This document shows, piece after piece, positions 43,281-60,490 of a DNA stretch of 64,000 nt (position 1 is its first letter; each line of letters opens with the position of its first letter). Source of the DNA: Polydactylus sextarius (taxonomy: Eukaryota; Chordata; Actinopteri; Polynemidae). The stretch lies in contig CM028911.1 in assembly GCA_016801845.1 (NCBI GenBank), positions 9,532,885 through 9,596,884 on the forward strand, in the 5' to 3' direction. Position numbers and translations under genes: made by a program. A model generated the notes under the pieces. The model was given only the letters and a program-made list of their open reading frames with translations, was not told where the DNA came from and searched no databases.

Positions 43281-46200
43281 GAGGGGGAATTGATTCAGGA
43301 GAGCCACTGGGTGAGCAGATGAAAAGGTTATATTAGCACTTACAGGAGGCAGAAAGTAGGCGTCTGTGCCCTCCAGCTTTATGTTGCAGTCATTCACACA
43401 TATGGACGCTGCTGTCCACATCATCTTTTAAATGGTGCTGTGTGGATGTCAGTGTGAGAAATAAACACGGTTGGTGCTGCACTCAGTGCCTCTGACATGG
43501 GGCATATTGTCAGCACATGGCTAGATTCCAACTGTCAACAGACACGCCTTTATTCACATGTTGTCTGACCTTGTCTTAAGAATTCTTTGATCATAATATT
43601 CACAGATGGCAGTCTGCAACACCATTTTTCCATAGTAGTGTAAAAATAACACCATTTAAACCTCATTCTGTATCGATAGACTCGTTGTACAACACTGTTT
43701 CCCAGAAATAAAGTGTATTATTTAATGTGCTGCAAGACGGTGCACAATATTGCAAATGTTCTTCATTGTGGTTGTTTGCTGGTGATGCATCACACCTGCC
43801 GCTCTCTAGGTTAAGACACATGAGCACATTTGTATCTTGTAAATGGGTATGCAACACTAGGGTGAGGAACACATTTGTTTGGGTTAAAGACTGCATGTTA
43901 ATGAAATAGATCATGAACATTGCCATTATGATAATGGATTACAGCACTTTCCTTGTGGTGTAATATTTTATTTATGACCTTTTTGGATTACTTAGACGAA
44001 AAAAGCAAAAATAAAATGTAGACAGTGTTCTGCTCTATGGCCCTTTTCCAAACACAAAAAAAGCCTTGTATTTACTGAACACATTTTTCCCCATGGCATG
44101 TGAAGATCAGGGAGTTTGAGTGGGAGATTAGCTTTGGGTTAATGAAGTCTGGAGTCAGGAGAGAAATGGTTATTACTTTGTAATGTAGAGTCTTTTAATT
44201 TCCACTGTGGCAGTCAGGCCTAATGTGTTATTTTACATTCTGTTTTAGATTGCACAAAGTGGTCACTGCTATTTGTCTTACTCATTTAAATTGCCATTAT
44301 TCAGATGTATTAGGAGATGATACATTAGGCTGCACTCAATGCTGCTTGCCTTCCTGGTTACTCAATAATAAAATATTCTTCACCAGGGAGAGTAACACAG
44401 CAGTAATATTCTCCTGAAAGCCTATCACAGTCTTTTTCCTTCTCTTTGACATCCATAAGCTGTTAACACATAATATGCCACCATTTGTTTCTTTAATCTC
44501 TGCCTTTTATCCTTTTTTCTGCTCTTGAGGCATCATTATGGGAATCTCTGTTCTCATCACTCACTTGAAATCCCATTTTTGTTTTTCTGTAGGAGATTTC
44601 TCCCTGTGCAGTTACTTACAGTGGTCCTCTCTTTACCTTGTGCCTCCGATAAAGGAAGCAGGAACTGACAGGGGCTATTTGTTATGGGGATGAGACAGGG
44701 GTGACACACACTAGATTATAAAATGCAGAGATGTGCAGAGGTCAGATAAACAATTTGCCACCAAACTTGGCTACCCATGATGCTCTCTGCTCTCTGTCTG
44801 TTGAATATCAGATGGGAGGGAAGAGGAGGGGATCCGTGGTTCTAAGGGAAGGAAGGTTGGAAGGATCATGTGAGGAAAGGAGGGGGGGTGCACAGCAGCA
44901 CAAAGGTACAGTGAGAGAGCCCCCCTGGCTGATGGCAGCCAGGTTTGCATTTTTTTCTCCCTCCCTGGGTTAATTCACAGGATGAAAAGCTGCTCTGTGT
45001 GATGTGTCATATATCAAAGACAGGGCATCAGTAATCTTTGCTCAAGGGCACCGATAACAGACAGATAGACATGTGAATGAGATGAAAAAAAAGCAACTCA
45101 TCCTTTTCTGCTACCACCACGGAGGAGATAAAACAAGATTTATGACTCATCTCAGACCACATACCAGCTGCACAGACCATTTTTCACATGCTCCAAAAAT
45201 TGGTACTGGAAAGCAATCTGCTTGTCAGTGTGTCCATCAGGTGCTTCAGGAGGAAATTGGGTCCTTCGGGCTTTTTGCTCTGCAGTCAGCTATTTTCTTT
45301 ATAGCAGTTTTGTTTTTAATGGTATCCATAAATATATGTAGGGTTATAAGTACCTTTATCACCCAAGGAGCTTTTCCACATGATGTGGCCCACTATGCTC
45401 TAGTTGTTTCTGAACTGAGGGCTTCCTCTGTGTGGACACTGCAGTTCAAAGAGCGCCAGAGTTGACACAGTGTTGATGGACAGTGATAAGTTGTTGTGAC
45501 ACACCTCCTGTGTTTAATTGGCACAAATGGGCTTTGATGGGGCAACCGAAGCAGTTCTGTCTGTCCAGTACTCTCAGCAGGGTAAAAGCAGAAGAGGTGA
45601 GAGGATGGTACAGGTAAATGACAATTAGAGGTAAAAGGTGCAGCAGTGCTTTCTGGCCAGTGTATAGTAATGTGATGGATTAAGACGTTTAAATAAAGCA
45701 CACTGTCATATGATTAAGTGTTGTACGGTTGAATTATCAGAGATGATCATCTGATCTGAAGGGTGAGAATGACTTTATGTTCTTGTCTGAACCTCTAAGC
45801 TTCAGGTTATGCTCTCATATGATAATTTGCACCTTAGGTAAACCAGCTGTGAAAAATGCCTCACTGCACTATGTTAACACAGTGAAACATACTCTTAATA
45901 CATGCACAGCAAGGTGCAAACAAATAAACAGCAGCAGTCAGCAGTTTCAGTGACGATATCCACACTGACAGTGAGCATCAGGATAAGGAGAGGCTGTCCA
46001 AATCCTGTCCAAAGTCTTCTTGTCAAAAAAGTTAAGAGAGTGACACACCTGTCACCACAAAATACTGCCGGCCACTTCACGAAATATTATAGGAAACCAT
46101 AAAATAACAGCTGTTTCACAGGCAGACCTGTATTTTCTCAACTTCCAGACATTATTATGTATTTCTCCTGTCTGCTTCTCCTTTTTGCTTTTGACATTTT

Positions 46201-46538
46201 TTCTATAATTATCCATGAAGAGTCAATACTGGCCACATACCTTAAACTTGATACAAACTTCAACAGTTGAGGACTTACTACTTCCACTATATAGATCTGG
46301 AAGACATTTTTATAGGATATACTTACTATAGAGAACAGTGTCAGAATCATATCCACTACATGCCGGCTCACATACCTAACACACTAGATTATAGTATAGA
46401 TAATGTTGTCAAAAAAGCACATGAACAAGGAATTCATTCAGTTGTATTGTTGGCTTATCTAATTATTTCTAGAAGACAAAAAGATTAGAAAATGTAAGAT
46501 AAAAATCTCACATTCAGTAACTGGAAATTTTGAAGTTT
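43281..46538. other. Non-coding stretch
   Basis: 3.2 kb without a recognised gene. A good acceptor-like sequence (TTTTTGTTTTTCTGTAG) ends at 44592, with no donor in range. A purine-rich patch lies at 44814-44890. A 130-codon open frame at 45073-45465 has no family features. Confidence 0.5.
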
Positions 46539-49993
<3,455 letters not shown>

Positions 49994-50258
49994 TGTCAGA
50001 AGATAATGAAATTCTCTTTATAATTTCCCAAACCTAAGGTGACATTTTGCATTTTAAAAACATTCAGTGAATTAACATGAGAAACAGCAGCAGTAGCGAA
50101 CCCTCATACCTGAATTGATAGAATCAGTGAATGTGGTTAAAAAAAAATAAATAAATAAGTGAAAAGATTACTTGATTATTAAAATATTTGCTGGTTAATT
50201 ATTTTGTTCATTGACAAATCAATTGATAAACTAATCATTTCAACCTCAAACAATTCTA
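49994..50258 (+). repeat. Diverged teleost interspersed repeat ('attaatcgattat...aaaatagttg' type)
   Basis: Ordered words match a repeat that is very common in teleost genomes and fish 3' UTRs: TGTCAGAAGATAATGAAA (49996), ATAATTTCCCAAACCTAAGG (50020), GTGACATTTTGCA (50039), AACATTCAGTGAATTA (50058), AACCCTCATACCTGA (50099), GAATCAGTGAATGT (50121), GATTACTTGATTATTAAAAT (50166), GCTGGTTAATTATTTTG (50190), and AATTGATAAACTAATCATTT (50220) to the CAACCTC end. An internal AAAT expansion (50131-50158) replaces the usual central part. This is an old, truncated and substituted copy with no coding capacity. I do not know the formal family name; recognition is from memory. Confidence 0.78.
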
Positions 50259-53200
50259 CCACTATCTCTCTTAGTGTTATTGGCTTCAATATGTCAATAA
50301 TCTCCATAATGGCGTAAAAATAAACTGCAGCAATTAGTTGTTAGTGTTTGACAGGAAGGTTTATTGTTAACATAAGAATTTATTCATTTAGAGGAGGAAA
50401 CAAGTAACTGTTACCTGCAATTTGAACAAATGTATAGTTCCAGTCCAACCGGCTAACTTCTGGGCCAACTGTTAGCTGCTAGCTGTTATTACACTATCTC
50501 TTCATAAATAACAAATTGAATATTTATTCAGGAATCAGCACAGCGATTAACAATTGATTTAACAAAAATTGTGGTGCTTGTTTTTCCCTTACATTTATAC
50601 CAATTATTAACCAAATGTGAACCAACAGCAATATGACTAAAGAAATAGCATCCTACCAATGTTCAATAATAAACCACTAATAAAATTTTGAAATTGACGG
50701 ACTGAGATTGTAAGAGAAGATGGCTTTTAAGTATGTCAAATTTCCTCCCCTGCAGTTTATATGAAACGTGTCATTTTCTTGAATTCATAGCTGAAAATTG
50801 TCATTGATTGCTTGGATGACAGATGCTAAGAGCTCCGTTATTGATGTTATCATTGACAGTTTCAGTAAATTCCGCATCTAATTATTATTCCTGGCCAAAT
50901 GATACACCTTTGTATTCTGTGAGAGGATGTCGATGGTGCAGGGTGCATTGTTCTAGAAGGACTTATTGAGCTGAGTGTCAGTGCACTGTGATTTAGGACA
51001 TAACAGAGAACATTCCTTTTTGTGTGGCATAATTAAACCAGGTATGGGCTAATCCCAGACATCACTAAAGAAAAGATCTCTGTTGTTGATGGCCTTTGTG
51101 CTGGGAGATTTCTTTTTACTCCTTCGACTCAATAGCGCATCACCTTTTTCTCCTTCTCTCAGTCTTCCCATCTTCAACCTATCCATTGCTCTTTTTGCTC
51201 CTCCATGAAGAAATTTGGCAATAGAAGTAAATCAAAGGCAAATTGAGACAATTCAGTGACATGGAATTGATCTTTTGCTCAGTGATTTATAATATCAATA
51301 AATCTCCTTTCTCACAATGGAGTGAGAGTTGGGTAAAGAATTTATCAGGAATAAACCATTGTCTTAACATAAGGTAAAGCGTTTACTAGTTTTAGGAGCA
51401 TGTTATTAATTTGGAATATTAATTTCAGCATCCGTCGTAACTACAGGAACAATATAAATATGGGTCATATAATATGGGTTTTTGTGACTATATCCTATGA
51501 AATCCACATTGTGAGTTTTTCCAGTTGAGGTTACTGCCTCTAACAGCAGAAATAGCCTACTGCAAGTCACCCTCGTTGACCACTGAGACACTGACAGGCT
51601 CTTTGCTGGAATGACATCTGAACCTGCCAGGGGCATGAACCTGCCAGGGCCTCCAGCAGGTGCCAGAACCTGACACCTCCCGTAGGCACTGGGAGCAAAG
51701 TGGTGGGTGGGTGGTGATGCTGGTGGTGGGGGCTTATGGGCTTTATGTTGAGGGAATAGTAACACGATGCTGGAGTCCCCTGCCTATTCCCACAGTGGCC
51801 CTGAACCACCACTCTGCGGCTCCACTGGCTAACTAACGGCTCACTTGACTGTGGTTACAGGAAGCTCATTGTTGGGAAGGACAGAATTCAGGGGGGAAGT
51901 GGTGTAATCCTGGCTCTGCCCTGGATCAGTCAGTTTGGATTTCACACAGGCCCCACGATCAGGCCCGTTGCAGCCAAGGGCCCCTGGACACAGCGTTCCC
52001 TTGGAAACAGGCAAACACCTCTTTCCTCACAGCAGGATCATAAAAAGTAAACTTAGCCCTTCAGAAATAATAGACTGTTGCTTTAATTTTCATCTTAATT
52101 GGTTTTACAGTTGAAATGTAAAGTTGGATTACTTGTAATTCAAATAACCATTTATTATTCTTAATAAATGTGTTTGCTTCAGGTTTTAAATCCTTATATT
52201 CCTTAAAACAACATACTGCTGACTGCATAACCTGCTCAACAGCAGCAAGTGTACATTTGTGACTGTAATGACAGCAAGTAAATAAACACAATCCTTCATT
52301 TCTTTTTTCACTCTGTCTTGATCTCTCTGTATAATAATGACAGAACAAATCATTTAAAAAAATCTGAAACCACAACATATCAGCTGAGGTCACTTTTGTG
52401 AGGTATAAAAAGGTTAAATGCAGCTTATGACAAGTGAAGGTACTTCTTTGAAAGTTTAACCTCTGAGCTGCCCTCAACTGTACATGACAAATAACTGACT
52501 GACTGAATTATTTCTTTAATCTTCCAAATTTCAGCCTTCAGATCAAATGTGAAAAAGTAGCTGAACTCAAGACTGTGCTGTTTTTCATCTGTACAGTAGG
52601 TGGCTTGGAAAGGCCAATAAAGTCGTGTCCAATCTGAATCATGTTGTCTTTCATTAAATCAGACAAACTCTAGCCCACACAAATGACATTGAAATAAATT
52701 GATGTAATGACAAGAATTCATGCCTTGCAACAGTAAGAGGTGAAAATCCACCCCTGCAATTTCAGGCTTTGCACTTGGCATGGCGTGTAATGTGATCTCA
52801 GTTGAATCTAAGGAAAACAAATCCTTTTCCCCTCTGTTTTACATACAAGTGAGTATGTAAGGCATTTGTAGTTATTTCAGGAGACACAGAGATAGAAAGA
52901 GCTGCAGGGGTTGCTGGTTCATTCACCACCTATGCTACGAAGAGCAGATAATTGCTCCATGGCCAGAAGGCTTTGATTGGCTGGCTAGTTAGTGATCAGA
53001 GGAGAGCGATGTCTGGCTCTCTGTGGACACCAGGAACTTTGTAACGTATGGCAGATAGAAGTGGGCGTAAGATTTGTTTTAAGTTGCTCCAGTTCTCATT
53101 TTCTTCATGACCTCTTACATGGGTTACAATGTCATGAAATGCCATACAATTTTAAGCTAGCCATGGGTATTTCAAGCACTTGTGAGAATTGAAAATGCAA

Positions 53201-53700
53201 GTATAGATTTGACCACAAGCATGCACTCTGTGTCAGACATTCAACTTAAAACTACTTCAGATACACTCAAGTTCTGAAAACTTCACAACATGAAAACTTT
53301 TCAAACAATATTATGTGCTTCAAGGTATTAACCAGCCCCCTTTCAGCACAAAGTTCTGCCAGAACAATTGTTTGACATTGTCAACGGCTTTAAAACCTGC
53401 CATAAATAATTACAATTTTCAGGCTTCCATTACATCTGCCTACTTTCCTGCATAAGTCACAGCATGTGGTGGCTGTGCCAGTTTTATAAGATTTAAGACT
53501 ATAATCATATTGTTGTTCAACTCCTTCAAGGCTTTGGTTATTTAGAATAATAACAAAGTGTGTGGGTGTGATATTTAAAGAATGTACAAAAGGTTGGATG
53601 AAGGGTAATATAAGTACGGCATTATACATGTGGTGATTATCATTAAATTTTCATTCAGGTCATCAGTCGGCACAGACCGTTCAAAAACCAGTCGCTGGTT
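50259..53700. other. Non-coding stretch
   Basis: Ordinary AT-rich sequence. A short direct repeat AACCTGCCAGGG recurs at about 51621 and 51638, and GTGGGTGGGTGGTG occurs near 51703. A 138-codon minus-strand frame at 52061-52477 has no family features. No gene is called. Confidence 0.5.
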
Positions 53701-56700
53701 TGATGAAAACCTAGGAAGGAATTAGAGTGTGGACTAGCTTTTTCTAAATAGAAAAATGCTATTGGTATATGGAACCACAAACAAGCTGCGTTTATAAATT
53801 GAATTGAATGCTTTTGCAGATAGCCTGATTTTTCTTGTAATTATTGCAGTGCAGTTACATTTTAACAGTGAACATAATCATGTTTGCTCTTTATTTAACT
53901 TTATTCTGGGGACAGTTGTCAAGTTTTCATGCCTAATTTATTTACATGGAGATGTTAACTGTCACATTGACTACTGAGATACGCGTTTGTGGATTCATTC
54001 TCATCCAATTCAACCGACATTACTGGTCATATTTTGTCCTATTACATCATTTTGCAGAAATGTGGGATTGTTGTTGACCCTGTTCAGACAGAGGTTTACT
54101 AACATTTCAACTCACATCACTTGTGTAGTTAAATCATATCAGTTTTTCTTCCACCAGAAAGATAAATTCATATCCTTTATCAGACAAGTCTGCAAATGTT
54201 TGGACAAGAAGATGACATCATAGACATCATAGTTACCCTACATGACATGAGCCTTAGCTGAGTTCCTGGATGATGTGAGACATTTATTTTATACTTGACT
54301 GACACTTATTAGGGTTAAATGCCTTCTGTGCACTGGGTTGTTCACTGTTTCATCCCTCTATGAAGAGAGAAAGTCCTTCCAAAAACCCCAGGGGGTTCTC
54401 AGTGGTTACTGAGCTTGAGGCTCCAAAGAAGACCTATTTAACACGCACACACACTCGCACAATGTTAAAACAGTATCATGTTGTTTGTGGACCCTCTTTG
54501 TCCCCTCTCTGTAAAGAAATTTGGTGTGATGTTTGTGATGGCAAGGATCCCTCTCTACAAACAATGTTGAGATTGAAAAGAGGATTCCTCCTCTTTTCAC
54601 TCCGGAGCCTTCTAGTCCGCTGCAAGTTTACATGACCCTTAAACTCCTCTCTACACAAGCTGTTTAGTTTTGTTCAGCAGCTTCTGTTTGGGTATATAAG
54701 GAGGCATTGTTGCCTGGGTCACAGCAGTGGGATGCTAAGTTCAGGAGTTTACGTAAGAAGGCCTTTTTAACTGGATCAGCCTTAGTCTCTTGATAGATCA
54801 TGTGAAAGACACCAGGCCACAACAACAACACTTTATGTGGCAACATTCAGAAATATATTTTTGCTTGCTGTTTGAACAAATACAAATTATTCATTTGAGG
54901 AAAGTGTCCTTGATGTTGCTCAACTGTACACTGGCTTGTCATACATGAAAAAAGTAAATTATTTTTTCCAAACTTGCTTTAGAATGTTTGTAGGTAATTC
55001 ATATCATCTAAATTGTCTGCACACCCTGTCCTGTCTGTCAGTTTGTGCTAGAGTGATGTTGAGTTGTTTACTCAAGCACATCAACTCACTTTTCACTCTC
55101 ACTTAAACTGAATGAGCTTTTTGCATCTACAATATTTCACTAAGCCTGTTTGGCAATGTTGGATGTGTCCATCACTACATTTCTTGTTCAAGGAAGACAA
55201 GACAATGGATTTATTAGGGAGACAGATGAACTTCTTTTCAAATCCCATCATTCTGTTGAGTGTCTAAAACCTAGACAGTTGACGAGCATATGACAGCTGT
55301 CACATTCATCACAGTCTAGTCACAAACAAGCAGGAACACGTAGGCTGTTGTGCCTGAAAATTCACAGTGCAACACAGCTTTGAGTAAAGTGTAGCCTGCC
55401 ATCAGGGCTCTGTGTAGGATCATAAAACACTTGGCATTTTGACTTGTGCCTTGTGATTTATCTTGCTTTGAGACATAATTTGGTCTGAGCCCGCAGCGAA
55501 ATATATACTTGGATAAATGCTATGGCTTTGAGTTGAAATAAACAAATCCCTAATGCCCTATCAATGTCCTTCCTGTTGGAAACAGAATAACTCCTTTCAC
55601 TTACCAAAAGGAATATATATCATCAGATAAATGCTCCCTAGAAGTAGGAAACCAGGGACAAGCTTAACCACTTCTAAGCCCTGCTTCCCCATAGACTTGT
55701 GTTTATGATAAAGGGTAATGAATGGAAAGTGGATTTTATCAGTGAAAGATGGAGAAATGGTTAGCTTGAGTGATGCTTTTTGTCCCACATGGCACAATCA
55801 AGGCCTATTTTTGAAGTATAGTCCCTCGTGTCTCTGTAGACCAATTTTTGTGGATATTGGCTGTGGGATTTTGCAGGCCCGCCTGTACAGTAGAGTGAGA
55901 AGGGCAGTCCAGTTATCTGACAATGCAGCAGTATTGCTTGTCATGCAAATCACACACAACTTCCTTTACTTAGTTAAACATTCACTAAACTTTAAATGTA
56001 GTATTGTAAATTGCCTTACTGTTGTCCAGGTTTGGTTGTAGAGAATTAGATCTTGTCTGCAGTTGTCTCTGTCTGTGGTCTTATCAACTTTTTTATATAA
56101 ATAAAAGTTAAAAGATGGGGAATATGAAGCTATCTTTTTCTTAAGCTATCTATCCATAAATACTGAAGGTTCAGGTTTTAAAGAGGTCCCTTTACAGGTA
56201 CTGCTGTTCCATATTTGGTGTATTTGCACCACTTTGTCTCATCACATGCTTCTGTCTGTTTGAATCCTTCTCTATCTTGTCTTCTTTCCTGTCTTTTCCT
56301 TTTAACCTTGCCCTGAACTCCAGGGTCCTGATGAGACCTGGCATTGAGTAGATTCAAATAAGGCTGCTCACTGGGCATGGACACTCCCGCCATCTAGATT
56401 GGATCACCTTCAGGAGAGGGGTTTCCTAATGGATTGACAAATTAATGTGCAGGCTCAAGCTTCTCTGCAATGATTTCTTCTGCATAAGAATCAGTGAAAA
56501 CATTTGGTCTTCCAGAGTAACAAGAGTGCACCCTAATCCTGGATGTTACTGAGTTTAACAACTCTCATCTGTTTTAATCTGTGCCTCTAATGGAGAAAAC
56601 AATAATAAAAGGTTACTGCTGATCAATAGCCTACACAAACGCAACCCATCTGTCTGAAAGATTAATAAATTATGGTTTCCTTCAAAGAGAAGGGATAGAC

Positions 56701-56860
56701 TTGCCAGATTTATTTTGCTCTTGTTTATTAACACCTTGTGTTGTCCCTGCACAGGACAGTTTTTTCATCAATCCCTAATTGACTGTAGGATTTTGCTGAA
56801 GAGTATTATCAATCTCTATCTGTTTCGTGTGGAAGGACATTGATCAATGGAAATAGCTTT
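53701..56860. other. Non-coding stretch
   Basis: 3.1 kb with no recognised gene or repeat family. An octamer ATGCAAAT lies at 55943-55950. Open frames are all under 110 codons and overlap on both strands. Confidence 0.5.
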
Positions 56861-57480
56861 CCTTTGTTGACTGTATTGGACAGTGCTGCCGGCCACTGCT
56901 CGGGCCATGTAATGGAGCTTATGAGAACCGAGCCACCAGATCAATAAAACGTTGGAATAAGAAGATGAAATTCCCTTTTTCTCAGAGATTACAGGGTCAA
57001 TGGCTGAATTTGTTAGATTTCAAAAACTTTTTATTTTCCTTTTGGTGTAGAAGTGATTTACTGAAAAAAAGGGCCAAACAACCATCTCAAACCATCCCTT
57101 CTCAGCCTCGAGCCCATTAAAATTCCTCTGAAGTTTTTTACATATCACTACATCAAATGCACATAAATTATGAATATTTCATACAGCAGTCTTGCACTTG
57201 TAGCCCCCGGGTTCCCTTGAAACTGATTTGGTGTCTATGAACTTTGTTGTTACAAGGGCCAGAGAAAATTGGAGTAATATGCTCTCTCTGTGATTGATCA
57301 TTCACAGCTCATAATGCAGAACATGCTATAATAAACATCTCCACCTTCATGTATTACTTTGAGCCTGTGTTTGTTTCAGCATTAATGAATTTACTGTCAT
57401 GAAATCGGTTTTAATATTTATGCATGTGAATGACTCTGCCATAAAGGGGCTACATGTTAAGATACCCAGAAGGGATGACA
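56861..57480. promoter_or_regulatory. Candidate conserved non-coding element
   Basis: Repeat-free block with CCGGCCACTGCTCGGGCC near 56889, AGATCAATAAAACG near 56938, CATAAATTATGAATATTTC near 57162, GCATTAATGAATTTACTG near 57379, and TTTTAATATTTATGCATG near 57409. TAAT/ATTA and ATTTATG-like cores are frequent. The call rests on composition. Confidence 0.3.
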
Positions 57481-59560
57481 TACAGTGCATGTGTCTCAGA
57501 CATCACAGGCAGACTGGTATGTTCTTTAAAACACAGATGGTTTTGGAGATGGTCAGCTGAGAGCAAATGTTGTAATATGTTTTTGCAATAGTAATCATTA
57601 ATGGCATCATTACTTGAAATTGAACAAAATCTGTAATTGGCTCTGATGTATTTGGGGACTTGCACCAACTAGTGTGTGCCATCTTTGTCATCAGAGTGGT
57701 TTATATTCATGAGGTTCTGGAATATGAACTTGCTGTACAAGTTAAGCTTTTAGGGGAACATTCAAATAACATTACACAACAAGCTACTTTTAATTTTTCT
57801 GACTGAAAAATTAAAAGCTTGGGATTTGGTGGATCTCTTGTGGTCATCTTTGTTTATTACTTTAACCAGAAAATTCAAATTTAGGAAACAATAGGGGCCT
57901 TATTGTGCAGGGTGACCACCACAGAAGAACTATTAGTCATGACAAGCTTGTCTCCCTTTTGAATTTTTATATACCTCTTAATTGGACACAACATTTTCAA
58001 AATTGCTACCAATATTCAGCCTTCAGTATTGTCTATTTTCTTGGATTCAGCATTCAGCAGCAATTTAGGTGAAAAGCTTCTCATGCTTGACTTCAAGGGG
58101 TAGAGCAGTTTAAAAAATGCCACAATAAGTGAAATTACCAAAAGACCATATAAATACTAAAAGCACATTTCAATCGAACTAGACGGAGCAATGATGAACA
58201 TTTTCTGATGATGACACACAGTCTGTCTTTATACATGTTGACACCACTGCTCAGTGAAATATGTTGTAACTGTATATAATCACTCTCATGATTTATCTGC
58301 AAACAAATTCAACATTGGTTGACTTGCTTCAGTCTTGATGATAGAGGCAGAATGGGATGAAAAGAGTAAGATCCTAGAGTAACGGTTGGTTGCAGCTGAC
58401 AATTACTAGCTTGTCTGCATTTACCATCCATTTGTCAAGAGTTTTAGCCTTGGGCTAGGCATCAAGCTGCGTCTGTTTTGGCTTCTTGGGTATGATTTAT
58501 CCCCATCAGTCCAACTGGGGTTCCCAGCTGTTTGTGTGACGGATACTTTTACACTGGCTCATGCTGAATATGCTTTGCTTTTCGAGAGCATCCATCACAA
58601 CCCTTAGCTTATCCTGATCCAGAGAACATGCAGGCAAAAATGCCTCTGTTTTAAGGCTCAGGCCCCTCCAACACTACATTCTTGCCCCTCCTCTGGAAAG
58701 TAATACAAAGCAGTCAGTTACATAAGTTATGAACACCCATGCTCTTGTTCTCATGGATGCAAACACTAACAGCCTGGAGCATTTAAAAACCCAAAAGTAA
58801 GGTTTAAATAATGTTTTTGGATAGTAATGTTGGCCTGAATGCATTATATCAGTGATGTGTGTGAATACAAGACAGATACTCAATGGTTGGTCTTTCACAT
58901 CAAATTGATATTTTATCGGTCAAGAATCTAAACGAGAGCCATTATTATTGTATTCAACGATAGCTTTGTGATATGCAGTCTTTTAATTTACAGTCTTTGA
59001 GTCACATTTAGCTAACTACGTCAACACATTAGCAAGTCAAGCATTGTTTTCCCTCACTGACAACAACTGGATCCAAGGACATCTGACAGTCTGTTTTCAC
59101 TCATGACCTTATTTATAACTTATTTACTACTCTGGCATGTCCCTAGAGTTTTACTAAACTTGGATTCCCAGGCTTTGAGAAAAGGAGGCGGTGTGTCCTA
59201 GTGCCTGACTCACATCTCTTCAAACCACCGCCCCCTAAACTTGTAACCAGCTGCACATCAAAAGGAATATGATTTATTAGGGGTGCAACTCCCCAGGACT
59301 TTGAACGACCATCGACTTGTTTATCCAAGTTAACATTCTTGGCTATATCCATGTATTTTTCTGTTTGCCCTTTCATGTGGTTCTGCAGGGCTACATCCAC
59401 TGGCTGCTGGGGTTATAGTCTACCTACAGTAAAAGTATGTCGGCTGCTAATGTCACTCCTGAAAGATTTGGGTTTGGGCCACAGCAGTGACATGGATCAG
59501 TTCTATAACTGTTCCTTGAAGGCATTACATAATTGATGTATTTTCATGGTGCTGCGGTTA
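57481..59560. other. Non-coding stretch
   Basis: No gene or repeat family is recognised. CTTTTAATTTTTCTGACTG and AAAATTAAAAGCTTGGG near 57787-57822 form an imperfect inverted pair. Confidence 0.45.
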
Positions 59561-60010
59561 GTTGATGGCACATGGGGGGTGATTCTGTTAAGAGTAGGCA
59601 TCATTGACTCTTTTCCCTTGAAGCTGCCCATCTTTTAGCCCTCAGAATCCCTCGACCCTTTTTTCTTGCCTCTCTCTGTATCTCCCAAATGGAAAACATG
59701 TGGCAGGAGTTGTCATTTGTTAATGTATGGTAGAAAGACTGAAACAGGCCAGGGGATGGCTCATCAGGAACACTCATTCAGGATGATGAATGTAGCCAAA
59801 TACACATTTGTCCGTAAAACTTGCCGAGTGGATCAGCATCATTAGGCATGAGGAATAGGTGGAGCCCGCTGAGAAGTGAATGCAGCAAACAGATGTTGCA
59901 GATTTTCACTAGCATCTTTCATCCAGAGTACCATCATTAATAAAGTTGAAGGTGATCCTCGTGTTTTCATCTAATAAGACCAAATAAAGTATGGTGGGAC
60001 TCTCGTGAAA
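59561..60010. promoter_or_regulatory. Candidate conserved non-coding element
   Basis: Repeat-poor block with TTTGTTAATGTATGG near 59716, AGCATCATTAGGCATGAGG near 59835, CATCATTAATAAAGTTG near 59931 and CATCTAATAAGACC near 59968. Homeodomain-like cores are regularly spaced. The call rests on composition. Confidence 0.27.
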
Positions 60011-60443
60011 TTGCTGAATAAACTGAATATTGCCATGGCTTCTTAAACAAGGACCCTTGGTGCTCTGTCTAGGTTTTAAGTAAGTCTTGGCTATGTGACA
60101 GTGTAGTTGGGATCTTGAGTGTAAAGTGTGTTAGTCAGCGCATGCTTATGAAGTCCACAAAGAGGTTGATTTCAATAGAAATAGTGGATGGTTATACCTC
60201 ACCAAACCAAAAGGAAGAATAATGTTTTGAATGCATTTGGGGAATGGAAATAAATGTGCATAAACAGTCTTTGTACATAAACTAACATTGAAATGACACC
60301 TGACATTGGCCCGAAAAATGTGACACCCAATTGTCCAGTCACTTTTAAATCCCTAAATGTATCGCACTGTGTATTTAAAGGTCTATATATATCTTTCATT
60401 CTATGTTGACATTAATCGACTGGAATTAAAGCTCAGATTTTGG
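60011..60443. other. Non-coding stretch
   Basis: No gene or repeat family is recognised. Confidence 0.45.
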
Positions 60444-60446
60444 ACA

Positions 60447-60485
<39 letters not shown>

Positions 60486-60490
60486 ATATA
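60444..60490. repeat. (AT)n/(GT)n compound repeat
   Basis: 47 bp of unbroken alternation, mostly AT with TATG and GTGT patches. Confidence 0.94.

Noticed and set aside
45073..45465. 130-codon plus-strand open frame with a hydrophobic segment
   Set aside because: No recognisable family. The hydrophobic stretch comes from T-rich codons, and no promoter or splice signals frame it.
52061..52477. 138-codon minus-strand open frame
   Set aside because: No family features, and the composition is that of the surrounding AT-rich sequence.
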